Assembly (NCBI RefSeq): GCF_900258035.1
Contig: NZ_OGTP01000021.1
Span: forward strand, 45,647-109,646
DNA length: 64,000 nucleotides
Source of the DNA: Caballeronia novacaledonica
Lineage (GTDB): Bacteria; Pseudomonadota; Gammaproteobacteria; Burkholderiales; Burkholderiaceae
Direction of reading: 5' to 3'
The position numbers and the translations under genes were made by a program. Below, in pieces: positions 27,889 to 40,766 of the stretch (position 1 is its first letter; every line of letters starts with the position of its first letter). The notes under the pieces are model-generated. The model had not been told where the DNA came from. It saw only the letters and a program-made list of their open reading frames with translations, and did no database searches.

Positions 27889-27896
27889 ATTATAAT
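27889..27896. promoter_or_regulatory. Palindromic -10 element (ATTATAAT) between argA and hrpA
   Basis: The 22 bases between the two divergent ATG codons contain ATTATAAT, which reads TATAAT on both strands. Starts 6-8 bases beyond each side would fall at or next to the argA ATG (27882) and hrpA ATG (27905), i.e. leaderless messages. -35 matches are poor on both sides. Confidence 0.45.
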
Positions 27897-27904
27897 GCGA
27901 CGCT

Positions 27905-32434
<4,530 letters not shown>

Positions 32435-32571
32435 GCGTCGGCCGGAAGGCGCGCCGAAGCCGGCTATTTCTTGCGCCGATTCAGCGTATTGCGCAAAAAG
32501 CCGCAGCCGGTCAACGCGCCGCGCGAAGCAAACGTTCTACAATGACGCCTGCCTTCCGAAGCCTATTTTCC

Positions 32572-33585
32572 ATGCGCAATATTTTCCTTTCCGGCCGCTT
32601 CCGCGCGGCCGCCGCACGCACGGCGCTCGCCGCCGGCGCCGCTCTCGTCGCAACCGCGGCATTCGCCAACAATGTCATCGTGCTCAATTCGGCGGAAGCC
32701 ACGCTGAGCCTGATCGACGAAAACACGCATCAGGTCGTCGGCACCGTGCCGACCGGCAAGGAGCCGCACCACCTGATGCCGCTGCCCGACAATTCGTCGC
32801 TGATCGTCGCGAATTCGGTGTCGAACAATCTGATGTTCGTCGATCCGAAAACCGGCGCTTTCCAGCGCTGGGTGCAGAACATCGAAGACCCGTATCAACT
32901 CGGCTTCTCGCCGGACAGAAAATGGTTCGTGTCGACGGGCCTGCGTCTCGATCGCCTCGACATCTATCATTTCGACGGCAAGAACCTGAGCATCGCGAAG
33001 CGCCTGCCGCTCGCGACGATGCCGAGCCACATCGCGTTCACGAACGACAGTTCGACCGCGTTCATTTCGCTGCAGGTGTCCGGTGAAATCGCCGCGATCG
33101 ACCTGGCGACGCAGACCGTCAAATGGAAGATGAAGGTCGGCAAGGTGCCCGCCGGCGTCTGGCTCACGCCGCAGGACAAGTATCTGCTCGTCGGCATGAC
33201 GGGTTCGGACTACGTGGCCGTGGTCGACTGGCGCAACCAGAAGGTCGTCAAGACCATCACGACGGGCGAGGGCGCGCACAACTTCCGCTCGATGGTCGAC
33301 GGCAAGCACGTTCTGGTGTCGAATCGTGTCGCCAACACGATCAGCATCATCGACGAGGACTCGCTCACGAACGTCGGCAACATCACCGGTCTGCTGCCCG
33401 GCCCGGACGACATGGAACTTTCCGCCGACAAAAAGTATCTGTGGGTTACGTTCCGCTTCGCGAAGCACGTCGGCGTGATCGACCTCGCGAATCGTAAGCT
33501 GATCGAAACCATCAAGGTCGGCCGCTCGCCCCACGGCATCTACTTCTACAACCGCGCACCGGTGACGGCGCCGAACGGGGCGTAA
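32572..33585 (+). CDS. Secreted YVTN/YncE-type beta-propeller protein
   Basis: 337-residue periplasmic protein. Residues 1-32 form a signal peptide (MRNIFLSGRF, then a long Ala-rich stretch ending ATAAFA). The mature chain has repeated blades with patterns such as SLIDENTHQVVGTVPTGKEP, NTISIIDEDSLTNVGNI and VGVIDLANRKLIETIKVG, typical of YVTN seven-bladed propellers. Such proteins bind partners or substrates rather than showing a single activity. ATG 32542 in frame would add ten residues; neither start has a clear ribosome-binding site, and 32572 gives the normal signal peptide. Confidence 0.8.
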   Translation: MRNIFLSGRFRAAAARTALAAGAALVATAAFANNVIVLNSAEATLSLIDENTHQVVGTVPTGKEPHHLMPLPDNSSLIVANSVSNNLMFVDPKTGAFQRWVQNIEDPYQLGFSPDRKWFVSTGLRLDRLDIYHFDGKNLSIAKRLPLATMPSHIAFTNDSSTAFISLQVSGEIAAIDLATQTVKWKMKVGKVPAGVWLTPQDKYLLVGMTGSDYVAVVDWRNQKVVKTITTGEGAHNFRSMVDGKHVLVSNRVANTISIIDEDSLTNVGNITGLLPGPDDMELSADKKYLWVTFRFAKHVGVIDLANRKLIETIKVGRSPHGIYFYNRAPVTAPNGA

Positions 33586-33668
33586 GCCGAGCAGAGGGCG
33601 CCTCGCGCGCCCTATACTCAATTGAGGAAGGCCGGCGCACCGGACGGCCGCAAGCACCACGGAGCACC

Positions 33669-34688
33669 ATGTTTCATTCCATTCTTTCGTCGCTGGACGG
33701 TCTCGTTTCCTGGCTGCAGACGCTTCTTTACGTCGATGCCGTGCAGCCGGTGCTGTACAAGATCGGCATGATGGACTACGACGAGGACACGTACGACGCA
33801 CTCTATTGGGTGATCGTCGGCGTGCTGGAAGTGCTCGCGATGTACGCGATCCTGCGCCCGCTCGAAGCGTTCCGTCCCGCGGAGGAATGGAAGGACCGCA
33901 AAGGCGTGCGGGTGGACGTGCTCTACACGTGGATCGTCAAGCTCGGCATCCTCAACCTGTTCTTCTTCTTCACGTTCCAGCCGCTCTTCGATTCGATGCA
34001 GAGCTGGCTGCGCATCCATAACGTGCCGAATCTCGAAATCGACAACCTGTGGCCCGGCGTCACGACGCAGCCGCTCGTCACGTTCGTCATTTATCTGCTG
34101 ATCCTCGATTTCGCCGGCTACTGGTATCACCGCCTGGAGCATCGCGTCGGGATCTGGTGGGAACTGCACGCCGTGCATCACAGCCAGCAGAAGATGTCGC
34201 TCTGGACGGACGATCGCAACCATCTGCTCGACGACATTCTTCAGGCGAGCTTTTTCGCCTGTGTTGCGCTCGTGATCGGCGTGGAGCCTTCGCAGTTCGT
34301 CGTGCTCGTCGCCATCACGAATTTCATGCAGAGCGTGCAGCACGCGAACATCCGGCTGCACTTCGGCTGGCTGTTCGACCGCATTGTCGTGAGTCCGGCG
34401 TTCCATCGACGCCACCATGCGATCGGCTTCGGTCACGAAGGCACGACGTACGGCTGCAACTTCGGCGTGCTGTTCTCGTTCTGGGACATCCTGTTCCGCT
34501 CGGCTTCGTTCGACCGCACCGTCGAGCCGACCGGCATCCGCGACCAGCTCGGCGCGCCGGGCGTGAAGCCGGTGCATTACGGCGACGGTTTCGTCGAGCA
34601 GCACTGGCTCGCGTTCAAGCGCATCGCCGCGCGCGTTTCCACGCGGCGCGCGGGCGCGTCCCCTTCGGATAGCTCGGCGGCCGTCTGA
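33669..34688 (+). CDS. Sterol desaturase / fatty acid hydroxylase family protein
   Basis: 339-residue integral membrane di-iron enzyme candidate. The eight-histidine signature is present as HRLEH near residue 155, HAVHH near 168, and HRRHH near 248, with additional His (HANIRLHFG) between. Four to five hydrophobic helices surround them. The family hydroxylates or desaturates lipids such as sterols, carotenoids or ether lipids; the substrate is not predictable here. CACGGAGCACC precedes ATG 33669. An EI24 membrane protein follows. Confidence 0.87.
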   Translation: MFHSILSSLDGLVSWLQTLLYVDAVQPVLYKIGMMDYDEDTYDALYWVIVGVLEVLAMYAILRPLEAFRPAEEWKDRKGVRVDVLYTWIVKLGILNLFFFFTFQPLFDSMQSWLRIHNVPNLEIDNLWPGVTTQPLVTFVIYLLILDFAGYWYHRLEHRVGIWWELHAVHHSQQKMSLWTDDRNHLLDDILQASFFACVALVIGVEPSQFVVLVAITNFMQSVQHANIRLHFGWLFDRIVVSPAFHRRHHAIGFGHEGTTYGCNFGVLFSFWDILFRSASFDRTVEPTGIRDQLGAPGVKPVHYGDGFVEQHWLAFKRIAARVSTRRAGASPSDSSAAV

Positions 34689-34763
34689 CGGTTTCGTGCA
34701 GACCGGCGCCCGCGTGCGGCGCTGGTTTATCCTGTCGGTTCCTCTTTCTTCTACGTAACACGC

Positions 34764-35615
34764 ATGAGTGACTTGCTGCGTTCGTTCGTGCGCGCGCTTG
34801 CGAACGTCTTTCATCCGCGCATGCTCTGGCTGACGCTGATGCCCTTCGGCGTCGCCACGCTGGTGTGGGGCGCGGTGCTCTGGTTCTTCTGGCAGACGCT
34901 CACGGGCGCCGCGAATAGCTGGCTCGACGGCTGGGGCCTCACGTCCGCGATGTACCGCCTCTTCGACACGGTCGGCTTCTCGTCGCTGCACGCGGTGATC
35001 GCGCCGTTTCTCGTCGTCATCATGACGGTGCCGCTGATCGTCGTCACGGTGCTGCTTCTGATCGCGACGCTCTCGATGCCCGGCGTCGTCAAGCTGCTCA
35101 CGCGGCGGCCGAGGGGGCACTACGCGTCGCTCGAAGAACGGCGCGGCGGCTCGTGGTACGGCAGTCTCGGGCATTCGGTGGTGACCACCGTCGTGTGTCT
35201 CGTGCTCTTGGTGGTCACGCTGCCCTTGTGGCTGATTCCGCCGTTCTTCGCGCTGATTCCGCCGCTGCTGTGGGGCTGGCTGACCTATCGAGTGATGACG
35301 TACGACGCGCTCGCGCTGCATGCCAGCGCGGAAGAGCGCCGCGCAATCGTGCGCGACGCGCGATGGCCCTTGCTCGCGATCGGCATCGTGAGCGGGCTTC
35401 TCAGCTCCGTGCCGACGATGCTCTGGGCGTGGTCCGTCTGGCTTCTGCCGCTCTTTCCGGTCGTCGCCGCCGTGACGATCTGGGCGTATGCGTTCATCCT
35501 CGTGTTTTCGGCGCTGTGGTTCGCGCATTACTGCCTGCACGCGCTCGAGCGGCTGCGCGCGAGCGAGCCGCACTATCCGGCGATCACGGTCGAATCCCGC
35601 GACGTTTCACTGTAA
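34764..35615 (+). CDS. EI24-domain membrane protein (CysZ-like)
   Basis: 283-residue membrane protein with about six hydrophobic segments, including LMPFGVATLVWGAVLWFFW and the paired region VVTTVVCLVLLVVTLPLWLI. The EI24 family includes CysZ, a sulfate transporter, but no sulfur-assimilation genes adjoin it, so the substrate remains open. It is 75 bases downstream of the desaturase-family gene and 15 bases upstream of the cinA-type gene, so these genes may share a message. Confidence 0.8.
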   Translation: MSDLLRSFVRALANVFHPRMLWLTLMPFGVATLVWGAVLWFFWQTLTGAANSWLDGWGLTSAMYRLFDTVGFSSLHAVIAPFLVVIMTVPLIVVTVLLLIATLSMPGVVKLLTRRPRGHYASLEERRGGSWYGSLGHSVVTTVVCLVLLVVTLPLWLIPPFFALIPPLLWGWLTYRVMTYDALALHASAEERRAIVRDARWPLLAIGIVSGLLSSVPTMLWAWSVWLLPLFPVVAAVTIWAYAFILVFSALWFAHYCLHALERLRASEPHYPAITVESRDVSL

Positions 35616-35630
35616 GAACAAGGGGCATTC

Positions 35631-36443
35631 ATGGGCATTGGCGTCATCATCATCGGCGACGAGATCCTGTCCGGCCGCCGCACCGACAAGCATCTGCCGA
35701 AAATCATCGAACTGCTGAGTGCGCGCGGCCTGTCGCTCGACTGGGCCGAATACGTCGGCGACGACCCCGCGCGCATCACCGCGACGCTCGCGCGAACGTT
35801 CGCGTCCGGCGACATCGTTTTTTCGACGGGCGGCATCGGCGCGACGCCGGACGATCACACGCGCCAGTGCGCCGCGAAGGCGCTCGGCGTGCCGCTCGCG
35901 CTGCATCCGGAAGCGGCCGAACTGATCCGCGCGCGCATCCGCGACACGGCGGGCGACAAGCCGGCCGATCTCGAATCGCCGGAGAATCTGCATCGCCTGA
36001 ACATGGGCACGTTTCCGCAGGGCGCGCAGATCATTCCGAACAGCTACAACAAGATTCCCGGTTTCTCTGTCGGCGAGCATCACTTCGTGCCGGGCTTTCC
36101 GGTGATGGCCTGGCCGATGATCGAATGGGTGCTCGACACGAAGTACGCGCATCTGCATCACGCGACGCCGCATGTCGAGCGCTCGCTGCTCGTGTTCGGG
36201 CTGCCGGAATCGCGCATCACGCCGCTGATGGTGACGATCGAGCGCGATTTCGACGGCGTGCGCGCGTTCAGCCTGCCGAGCGTCGGCGATGCGGCGCGCG
36301 GGACGCTTTACGCGCGCTCGCACATCGACCTGGGCGTGAAGGGCGATCCGGACAAGGCGAACGCGGCGTTCGAGGTGCTGCGCGAGGGGGTGATCGCGCT
36401 GGGCGGCGAAATCGTCGAAGTGCCGCCGGAGGAAGCGAAATGA
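35631..36443 (+). CDS. CinA-type molybdopterin-binding-domain protein
   Basis: 270-residue protein with an N-terminal MoaB/MogA-like fold (GIGVIIIGDEILSGRRTDKH at the start; VFSTGGIGATPDDHTRQC near residue 63). This is the COG1058 part of CinA, which in longer forms is joined to a nicotinamide-nucleotide amidase; here no amidase domain follows. COG1058 enzymes can hydrolyse ADP-ribose-type pyrophosphates. AAGGGGCATTC precedes the ATG. The stop overlaps the cutC start (ATGA), so the two are translationally coupled. Confidence 0.88.
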   Translation: MGIGVIIIGDEILSGRRTDKHLPKIIELLSARGLSLDWAEYVGDDPARITATLARTFASGDIVFSTGGIGATPDDHTRQCAAKALGVPLALHPEAAELIRARIRDTAGDKPADLESPENLHRLNMGTFPQGAQIIPNSYNKIPGFSVGEHHFVPGFPVMAWPMIEWVLDTKYAHLHHATPHVERSLLVFGLPESRITPLMVTIERDFDGVRAFSLPSVGDAARGTLYARSHIDLGVKGDPDKANAAFEVLREGVIALGGEIVEVPPEEAK

Positions 36444-37135
36444 CGTTGCTGGAAATCATCGCGACCACGGTCGCGGACGCGCGCGCGGCGGAACGCGGCG
36501 GCGCGAACCGGCTGGAGCTCATCACCGCGATGGGCGAGGGCGGCCTGACGCCGAGCATCGGGCTGATCGAAGAAGTGATCGATGCGGTCGGCATTCCGGT
36601 GAACGTGATCGTGCGGCCGCACAGCCGCTCGTTCGTCTACGATGCCGACGACTACGCGGTCATCATCCGCGACGTGCGCGCCATTGCGAAGACGCGGGCC
36701 AACGCGATCGTCGTCGGCATGCTGAACGCGAATGGCGATATCGATACGGACGGCCTCGCGCGCGTGATCGACGCGGCGGACGGCCTGCCGCTCACGTTTC
36801 ACCGCGCATTCGACGAAGCGCGCGATCTCTTCGCCGTGTTCGACACGCTCTTGACATGCGATGCCGTGACGAACGTGTTGACGTCGGGCGGCAAGCCGTC
36901 GGTGCTGGAAGCGCAGACGACGATTGCGAAACTCGTCGAAAGAGCGAAGGGCACGCACTGCACGGTCCTCGCCGGCGCCGGACTGACTGTCGAGGCGGTT
37001 GCGCCGTTCGCGGCATCGACGGGCGTGCGCGCGGTGCACTTCGGCTCGGGCGTGCGCGTCGATGGAAAGGGGCTCGCGCCCGTCGATGAAGAGCGGGTCA
37101 GGCGCGTGCGGACATTGCTCGACGCACCGCGTTGA
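36440..37135 (+). CDS. cutC: CutC family protein
   Basis: 231-residue TIM-barrel protein of the CutC family: N-terminal LLEIIATTVADARAAERGGA, then NRLELITAMGEGGLTPS, and later PLTFHRAFDEARD and VLTSGGKPSVLEA, all family signatures. It has been linked to copper tolerance, but direct copper binding is disputed and the actual activity is uncertain. ATG 36440 overlaps the preceding stop codon. An upstream in-frame extension is a shadow of the cinA-type gene. Confidence 0.93.
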   Translation: MTLLEIIATTVADARAAERGGANRLELITAMGEGGLTPSIGLIEEVIDAVGIPVNVIVRPHSRSFVYDADDYAVIIRDVRAIAKTRANAIVVGMLNANGDIDTDGLARVIDAADGLPLTFHRAFDEARDLFAVFDTLLTCDAVTNVLTSGGKPSVLEAQTTIAKLVERAKGTHCTVLAGAGLTVEAVAPFAASTGVRAVHFGSGVRVDGKGLAPVDEERVRRVRTLLDAPR

Positions 37136-37144
37136 GCGAACCGC

Positions 37145-37609
37145 TCACGCCCCGATCCACGGCAGCTTGCGAAAACACCATCCCGACACCGTTTTTCGAT
37201 GCCCTTGCCCATCCTTGTCGCCTTCGAAGCCTTCGAGCAGGTCGTACGCCTGCGCGTATCCCTCTTTCTGCGCCGCGACGGCCGCGAGCTTCGAGCGCGC
37301 GGCGCTGCGGCACAAAAACACGACAGGCGTATCCGGAGTGGCGACCTGTCGCAATTGTTCGATAAACTCGGCATTCGGTACTGAGCCGGGGTAGCGGATC
37401 CACTCGATGTGCGCGTACTGCGCGCCATCGATGGCCGGACGGCCGACCCAGTCCAGTTCGGCGCGTGTGCGAACATCGACGAGACGCACGCGCGGATCGA
37501 GTTGCAGGAGTTCGAAGGCTTCGGCTGGCGAGAACGCGCCCGCGTAGGTCAGGTTGTTCTCGGCCGCGCGTTTTCCGGCCTGGCTATAGAGTTGTTCGAG
37601 CGTGCTCAT
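37145..37609 (-). CDS. Rhodanese-domain protein
   Basis: 154-residue single-domain rhodanese. The active-site loop CRSAARS (Cys near residue 100) follows TPDTPVVFL, and the N-terminal part has VRLVDVRTRAELDWVGR, the usual domain start. Such proteins carry persulfide sulfur from the active Cys; the loop length suggests a sulfurtransferase rather than a phosphatase. It has no signal peptide. Convergent with cutC, ending nine bases from it. Confidence 0.9.
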   Translation of the reverse strand: MSTLEQLYSQAGKRAAENNLTYAGAFSPAEAFELLQLDPRVRLVDVRTRAELDWVGRPAIDGAQYAHIEWIRYPGSVPNAEFIEQLRQVATPDTPVVFLCRSAARSKLAAVAAQKEGYAQAYDLLEGFEGDKDGQGHRKTVSGWCFRKLPWIGA

Positions 37610-37703
37610 GGCGCATCAGTCTCCGTTAAAGCGCAAAGATTCATTCTAGCGTGCGGTAGGAGTCGTCCGGGTCATGCGCGAAACTGGTGCATCGTATGAT
37701 CAA

Positions 37704-37720
37704 TGCACCGAAAAGGTGAT
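37704..37720 (+). promoter_or_regulatory. NtrC-binding site 1 upstream of glnA
   Basis: TGCACC-GAAAA-GGTGAT matches the NtrC consensus TGCACC-N5-GGTGCA at 10 of 12 defined positions. It lies about 150 bp upstream of the predicted transcription start. A further inverted repeat GGTGCA-N12-TGCACC (37686-37709) overlaps its left half. Confidence 0.75.
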
Positions 37721-37744
37721 TGCACAAAACTGAACAAACGAGCG

Positions 37745-37761
37745 CGCACCGAAAGAGTGCG
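37745..37761 (+). promoter_or_regulatory. NtrC-binding site 2 upstream of glnA
   Basis: CGCACC-GAAAG-AGTGCG is a perfect-symmetry variant of the NtrC consensus, 41 bp downstream of site 1, close to four helical turns. Paired sites of this kind form the usual enhancer for sigma-54 glnA promoters. Confidence 0.65.
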
Positions 37762-37836
37762 TCTCCAATTTGCGGCGCAGCAAAGGCCGCTTCAAAACGC
37801 GCGCTGCTTCAAGCGCTTAGCGCAAAGATGGTGCGC

Positions 37837-37856
37837 TTGGCACGGAAGCTGCTTTT
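37837..37856 (+). promoter_or_regulatory. Sigma-54 promoter of glnA
   Basis: TTGGCACGGAAGCTGCTTTT carries the -24 GG (37839-37840) and -12 GC (37851-37852) with exactly ten bases between, the defining sigma-54 spacing, and matches TGGCAC-N5-TTGCT closely. Transcription should start near 37863, about 75 bases before glnA. Confidence 0.85.
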
Positions 37857-37937
37857 CCATCCTCGATTGAATCGATGTACAGGATTGGTCGGGGCGGCGA
37901 AGCGATTCGCCGACTTTTGTTAATCAGGAGATAGGTA

Positions 37938-39353
37938 ATGAGTAAATCCGTGGCCGACGTCATGCAACTCGTCAAGGACGAGGACGTCAAGTTCGTCGAC
38001 TTCCGCTTCACCGACACGCGCGGCAAAGAACAACACGTTTCCGTGCCGGTCTCGGCATTCGACGAAGACAAATTTGAAAGCGGCCACGCTTTCGACGGTT
38101 CGTCCATCGCAGGCTGGAAGGGCATCGAAGCGTCGGACATGCTGCTCGTGCCGGATGCGGACACGGCCTTCATCGACCCGTTCTATGAAGAGTCCACGCT
38201 GGTTCTGACCTGCGACGTGGTCGAGCCCGCCGACGGCAAGGGCTACGAGCGCGACCCGCGTTCGCTCGCGCGCCGCGCGGAAGCCTATCTCAAGAGCTCG
38301 GGCCTGGGCGACACCGCGTTCTTCGGTCCGGAGCCGGAATTCTTCATTTTCGATTCGGTGCAGTGGAACACGGACCAGTCGGGCACGTTCGTGAAGATAG
38401 GCTCGGAAGAAGCGCCGTGGTCGTCGGCGAAGGAATTCGAAGGCGGCAACACCGGCCACCGTCCGGGCACGAAGGGCGGTTACTTCCCGGTCGCGCCGGT
38501 CGACACGTTCCAGGACATCCGCTCGGAAATGTGTCTGCTGCTCGAACAGATCGGCATCCCGGTCGAAGTGCATCACCACGAAGTGGCGGGCCAGGGCCAG
38601 AACGAAATCGGCACCAAGTTCTCGACGCTGGTGCAGCGCGCGGACTGGCTGCAGCAGATGAAGTACATCATCCATAACGTGGCGCACACGTATGGCAAGA
38701 CGGCGACCTTCATGCCGAAGCCGATCGTCGGCGACAACGGTTCGGGCATGCACGTCCACCAGTCGATCTGGAAGGACGGCCAAAACCTGTTCGCGGGCAA
38801 TGGCTACGCGGGCCTGTCGGAATTCGCGCTGTTCTACATCGGCGGCATCATCAAGCACGCGCGCGCGCTGAACGCGATCACGAACCCGGGCACCAACTCG
38901 TACAAGCGTCTCGTGCCGCACTTCGAAGCGCCCGTGAAGCTGGCTTACTCGGCTCGCAACCGCTCGGCATCGATCCGTATTCCGCACGTCTCCAACCCGA
39001 AGGGCCGCCGTATCGAAACGCGCTTCCCGGATCCGCTGGCGAATCCGTACCTGTGCTTCTCCGCGCTGATGATGGCGGGTCTCGACGGCGTGCAGAACAA
39101 GATTCATCCGGGCGAAGCCGCGGACAAGAATCTGTACGACCTGCCGCCGGAAGAAGACAAGAAGATCCCGACCGTGTGCGCGGGCCTCGACCAGGCACTC
39201 GACGCGCTCGACGCGGATCGCGAGTTCCTGACGCGCGGCGGCGTGTTCACGGATTCGATGCTCGACGCCTACATCGAACTGAAGACGAACGAGCTGCAGC
39301 GTTATCGTCAGGCGGTGCATCCGATCGAATTCGAAATGTACTACTCGCTGTAA
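37938..39353 (+). CDS. glnA: Glutamine synthetase type I
   Basis: 471-residue GSI, which makes glutamine from glutamate, ammonia and ATP as a dodecamer. Landmarks: the N-terminal SVADVMQLVKDEDVKFVDFR, FDGSSIAGWK, the metal-binding GPEPEFFIFD, NGSGMHVHQS and the adenylylation loop NLYDLPPEE with the target Tyr at about residue 400. The conserved Tyr implies control by GlnE. Expression is predicted to be sigma-54/NtrC dependent from the sites upstream. ntrB and ntrC follow, with a terminator between glnA and ntrB. Confidence 0.98.
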   Translation: MSKSVADVMQLVKDEDVKFVDFRFTDTRGKEQHVSVPVSAFDEDKFESGHAFDGSSIAGWKGIEASDMLLVPDADTAFIDPFYEESTLVLTCDVVEPADGKGYERDPRSLARRAEAYLKSSGLGDTAFFGPEPEFFIFDSVQWNTDQSGTFVKIGSEEAPWSSAKEFEGGNTGHRPGTKGGYFPVAPVDTFQDIRSEMCLLLEQIGIPVEVHHHEVAGQGQNEIGTKFSTLVQRADWLQQMKYIIHNVAHTYGKTATFMPKPIVGDNGSGMHVHQSIWKDGQNLFAGNGYAGLSEFALFYIGGIIKHARALNAITNPGTNSYKRLVPHFEAPVKLAYSARNRSASIRIPHVSNPKGRRIETRFPDPLANPYLCFSALMMAGLDGVQNKIHPGEAADKNLYDLPPEEDKKIPTVCAGLDQALDALDADREFLTRGGVFTDSMLDAYIELKTNELQRYRQAVHPIEFEMYYSL

Positions 39354-39421
39354 GCAACATGATCGAAGCGCGTTTTGTCGTGAGCAGTTCGATGAGGCGC
39401 GCGACGCATGCGATGCAGTGA

Positions 39422-39451
39422 AAAAAAGGGACGGCGCGCCGTCCCTTTTTT
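39422..39451. terminator. Palindromic terminator between glnA and ntrB
   Basis: A 30-bp perfect palindrome, AAAAAAGGGACGGC/GCCGTCCCTTTTTT around a GC centre, forms a strong hairpin flanked by A and T tracts. It should end most glnA transcripts; ntrBC would then depend on read-through or a separate promoter. Confidence 0.88.
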
Positions 39452-39515
39452 AATCGCCGCAATGTCATAGATCGAGAAGAAGATCGGTGTCACGAACGAC
39501 CTCAACCATTGCACG

Positions 39516-40658
39516 ATGGTGCTAAAGAACCTCATCAAGGCGCGCAAGGGTCACGCCGATGCGCTGACCGACAACGCGCAACTGGCGGCAAGCGGACTGC
39601 TTCCGGGTTTCGAAGCGCTGCCCACGAACGTGCTCGTGCTGGACATGCGCAATCTCAGGATCGCGTATGCGAACCCATCGGCGGAAGCGATGCTGGAAAT
39701 GTCGCGCAAGCAGTTGACGCAGATGAACTGGCCCGAGCTCTTCGCGAACGCGGACGAACTGGCGACCACGATCGCGTCGATCGCGGAGAACCGCTTCAAC
39801 GCGACGCGGCTCGACGCGGTGCTCGAACGCCAGAGCCGCGAGCCGGTGCATGTGCATGCGATCGTCGGCTATCTCGAGGCGGCGCCGGAGTTCGTGCTGC
39901 TCGAACTGTTCGAGAACGAGCGCCACATGCGCACGGACCGCGAAGAGCGCATTCACGATCTCACCGCCGTCAACAAGCAACTGATCCGCAATCTCGCGCA
40001 CGAGATCAAGAATCCGCTCGGCGGCATCCGCGGCGCGGCGCAGTTGCTCGAATTCGAGCTTGGCGCGCGCGAACGCGACGAGCTGCGCGAGTACACGCAG
40101 GTCATCATCAAGGAATCGGATCGCCTGCAGACGCTCGTCGACCGGTTGCTGGAGCCGCACCGGCATCCGCATATCGTCGGCGACGTGAACATCCACGAAG
40201 TGTGCGAGCGCGTGCGCGCCGTGATTCTCGCGGAGTTTCCGCGCGGCCTCACGATCGAGCGCGACTACGACGTGAGCGTGCCCGACCTGCGCGGCGACAA
40301 GGAGCAACTGATTCAGGCGCTGCTCAACATCGTGCGCAACGCGGCCGAAGCGCTGAGGGAGCGCATTTCACAAGGCGATGCGAGGATCGAACTGCGCACG
40401 CGCATCGCGCGCAAGGTCACGATCGGCAAGAAGCTGCACAAACTGGCACTGGACTTGCATATCACTGACAACGGTCCGGGCATCCCCAGCGAAATCCGCG
40501 ACCGGATCTTCTTCCCGCTCGTATCGGGCAGGGAAGACGGCAGCGGCCTCGGTCTCACGCTCGCGCAATCGTTCGTGCATCAGCACGATGGTTTGATCGA
40601 AGTCGAGAGCCGGCCGGGTTGCACCGAGTTCGCCATCCTGTTGCCGTTTGAGAATTGA
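39516..40658 (+). CDS. ntrB: Nitrogen regulation sensor kinase NtrB (GlnL)
   Basis: 380-residue cytoplasmic kinase. A PAS-like domain (about residues 35-140) is followed by HisKA with phosphoacceptor H162 in NLAHEIKNPLGG and an ATPase with NIVRNAAEAL (N-box), DNGPGIPSE and GSGLGLTLAQ. NtrB phosphorylates NtrC under nitrogen limitation and dephosphorylates it when bound by PII. No transmembrane segment is present. The ribosome-binding site before ATG 39516 is weak. It precedes ntrC by 108 bases. Confidence 0.95.
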   Translation: MVLKNLIKARKGHADALTDNAQLAASGLLPGFEALPTNVLVLDMRNLRIAYANPSAEAMLEMSRKQLTQMNWPELFANADELATTIASIAENRFNATRLDAVLERQSREPVHVHAIVGYLEAAPEFVLLELFENERHMRTDREERIHDLTAVNKQLIRNLAHEIKNPLGGIRGAAQLLEFELGARERDELREYTQVIIKESDRLQTLVDRLLEPHRHPHIVGDVNIHEVCERVRAVILAEFPRGLTIERDYDVSVPDLRGDKEQLIQALLNIVRNAAEALRERISQGDARIELRTRIARKVTIGKKLHKLALDLHITDNGPGIPSEIRDRIFFPLVSGREDGSGLGLTLAQSFVHQHDGLIEVESRPGCTEFAILLPFEN

Positions 40659-40766
40659 TCACGATCGACCAGCGACGTCACGCGAAGCAGTGACACACCA
40701 GGCATAGAAGCCTGACCGTTTCGACGGGCTCACACCGAACCACACGAGAATTTCTCGCCGAACGAT

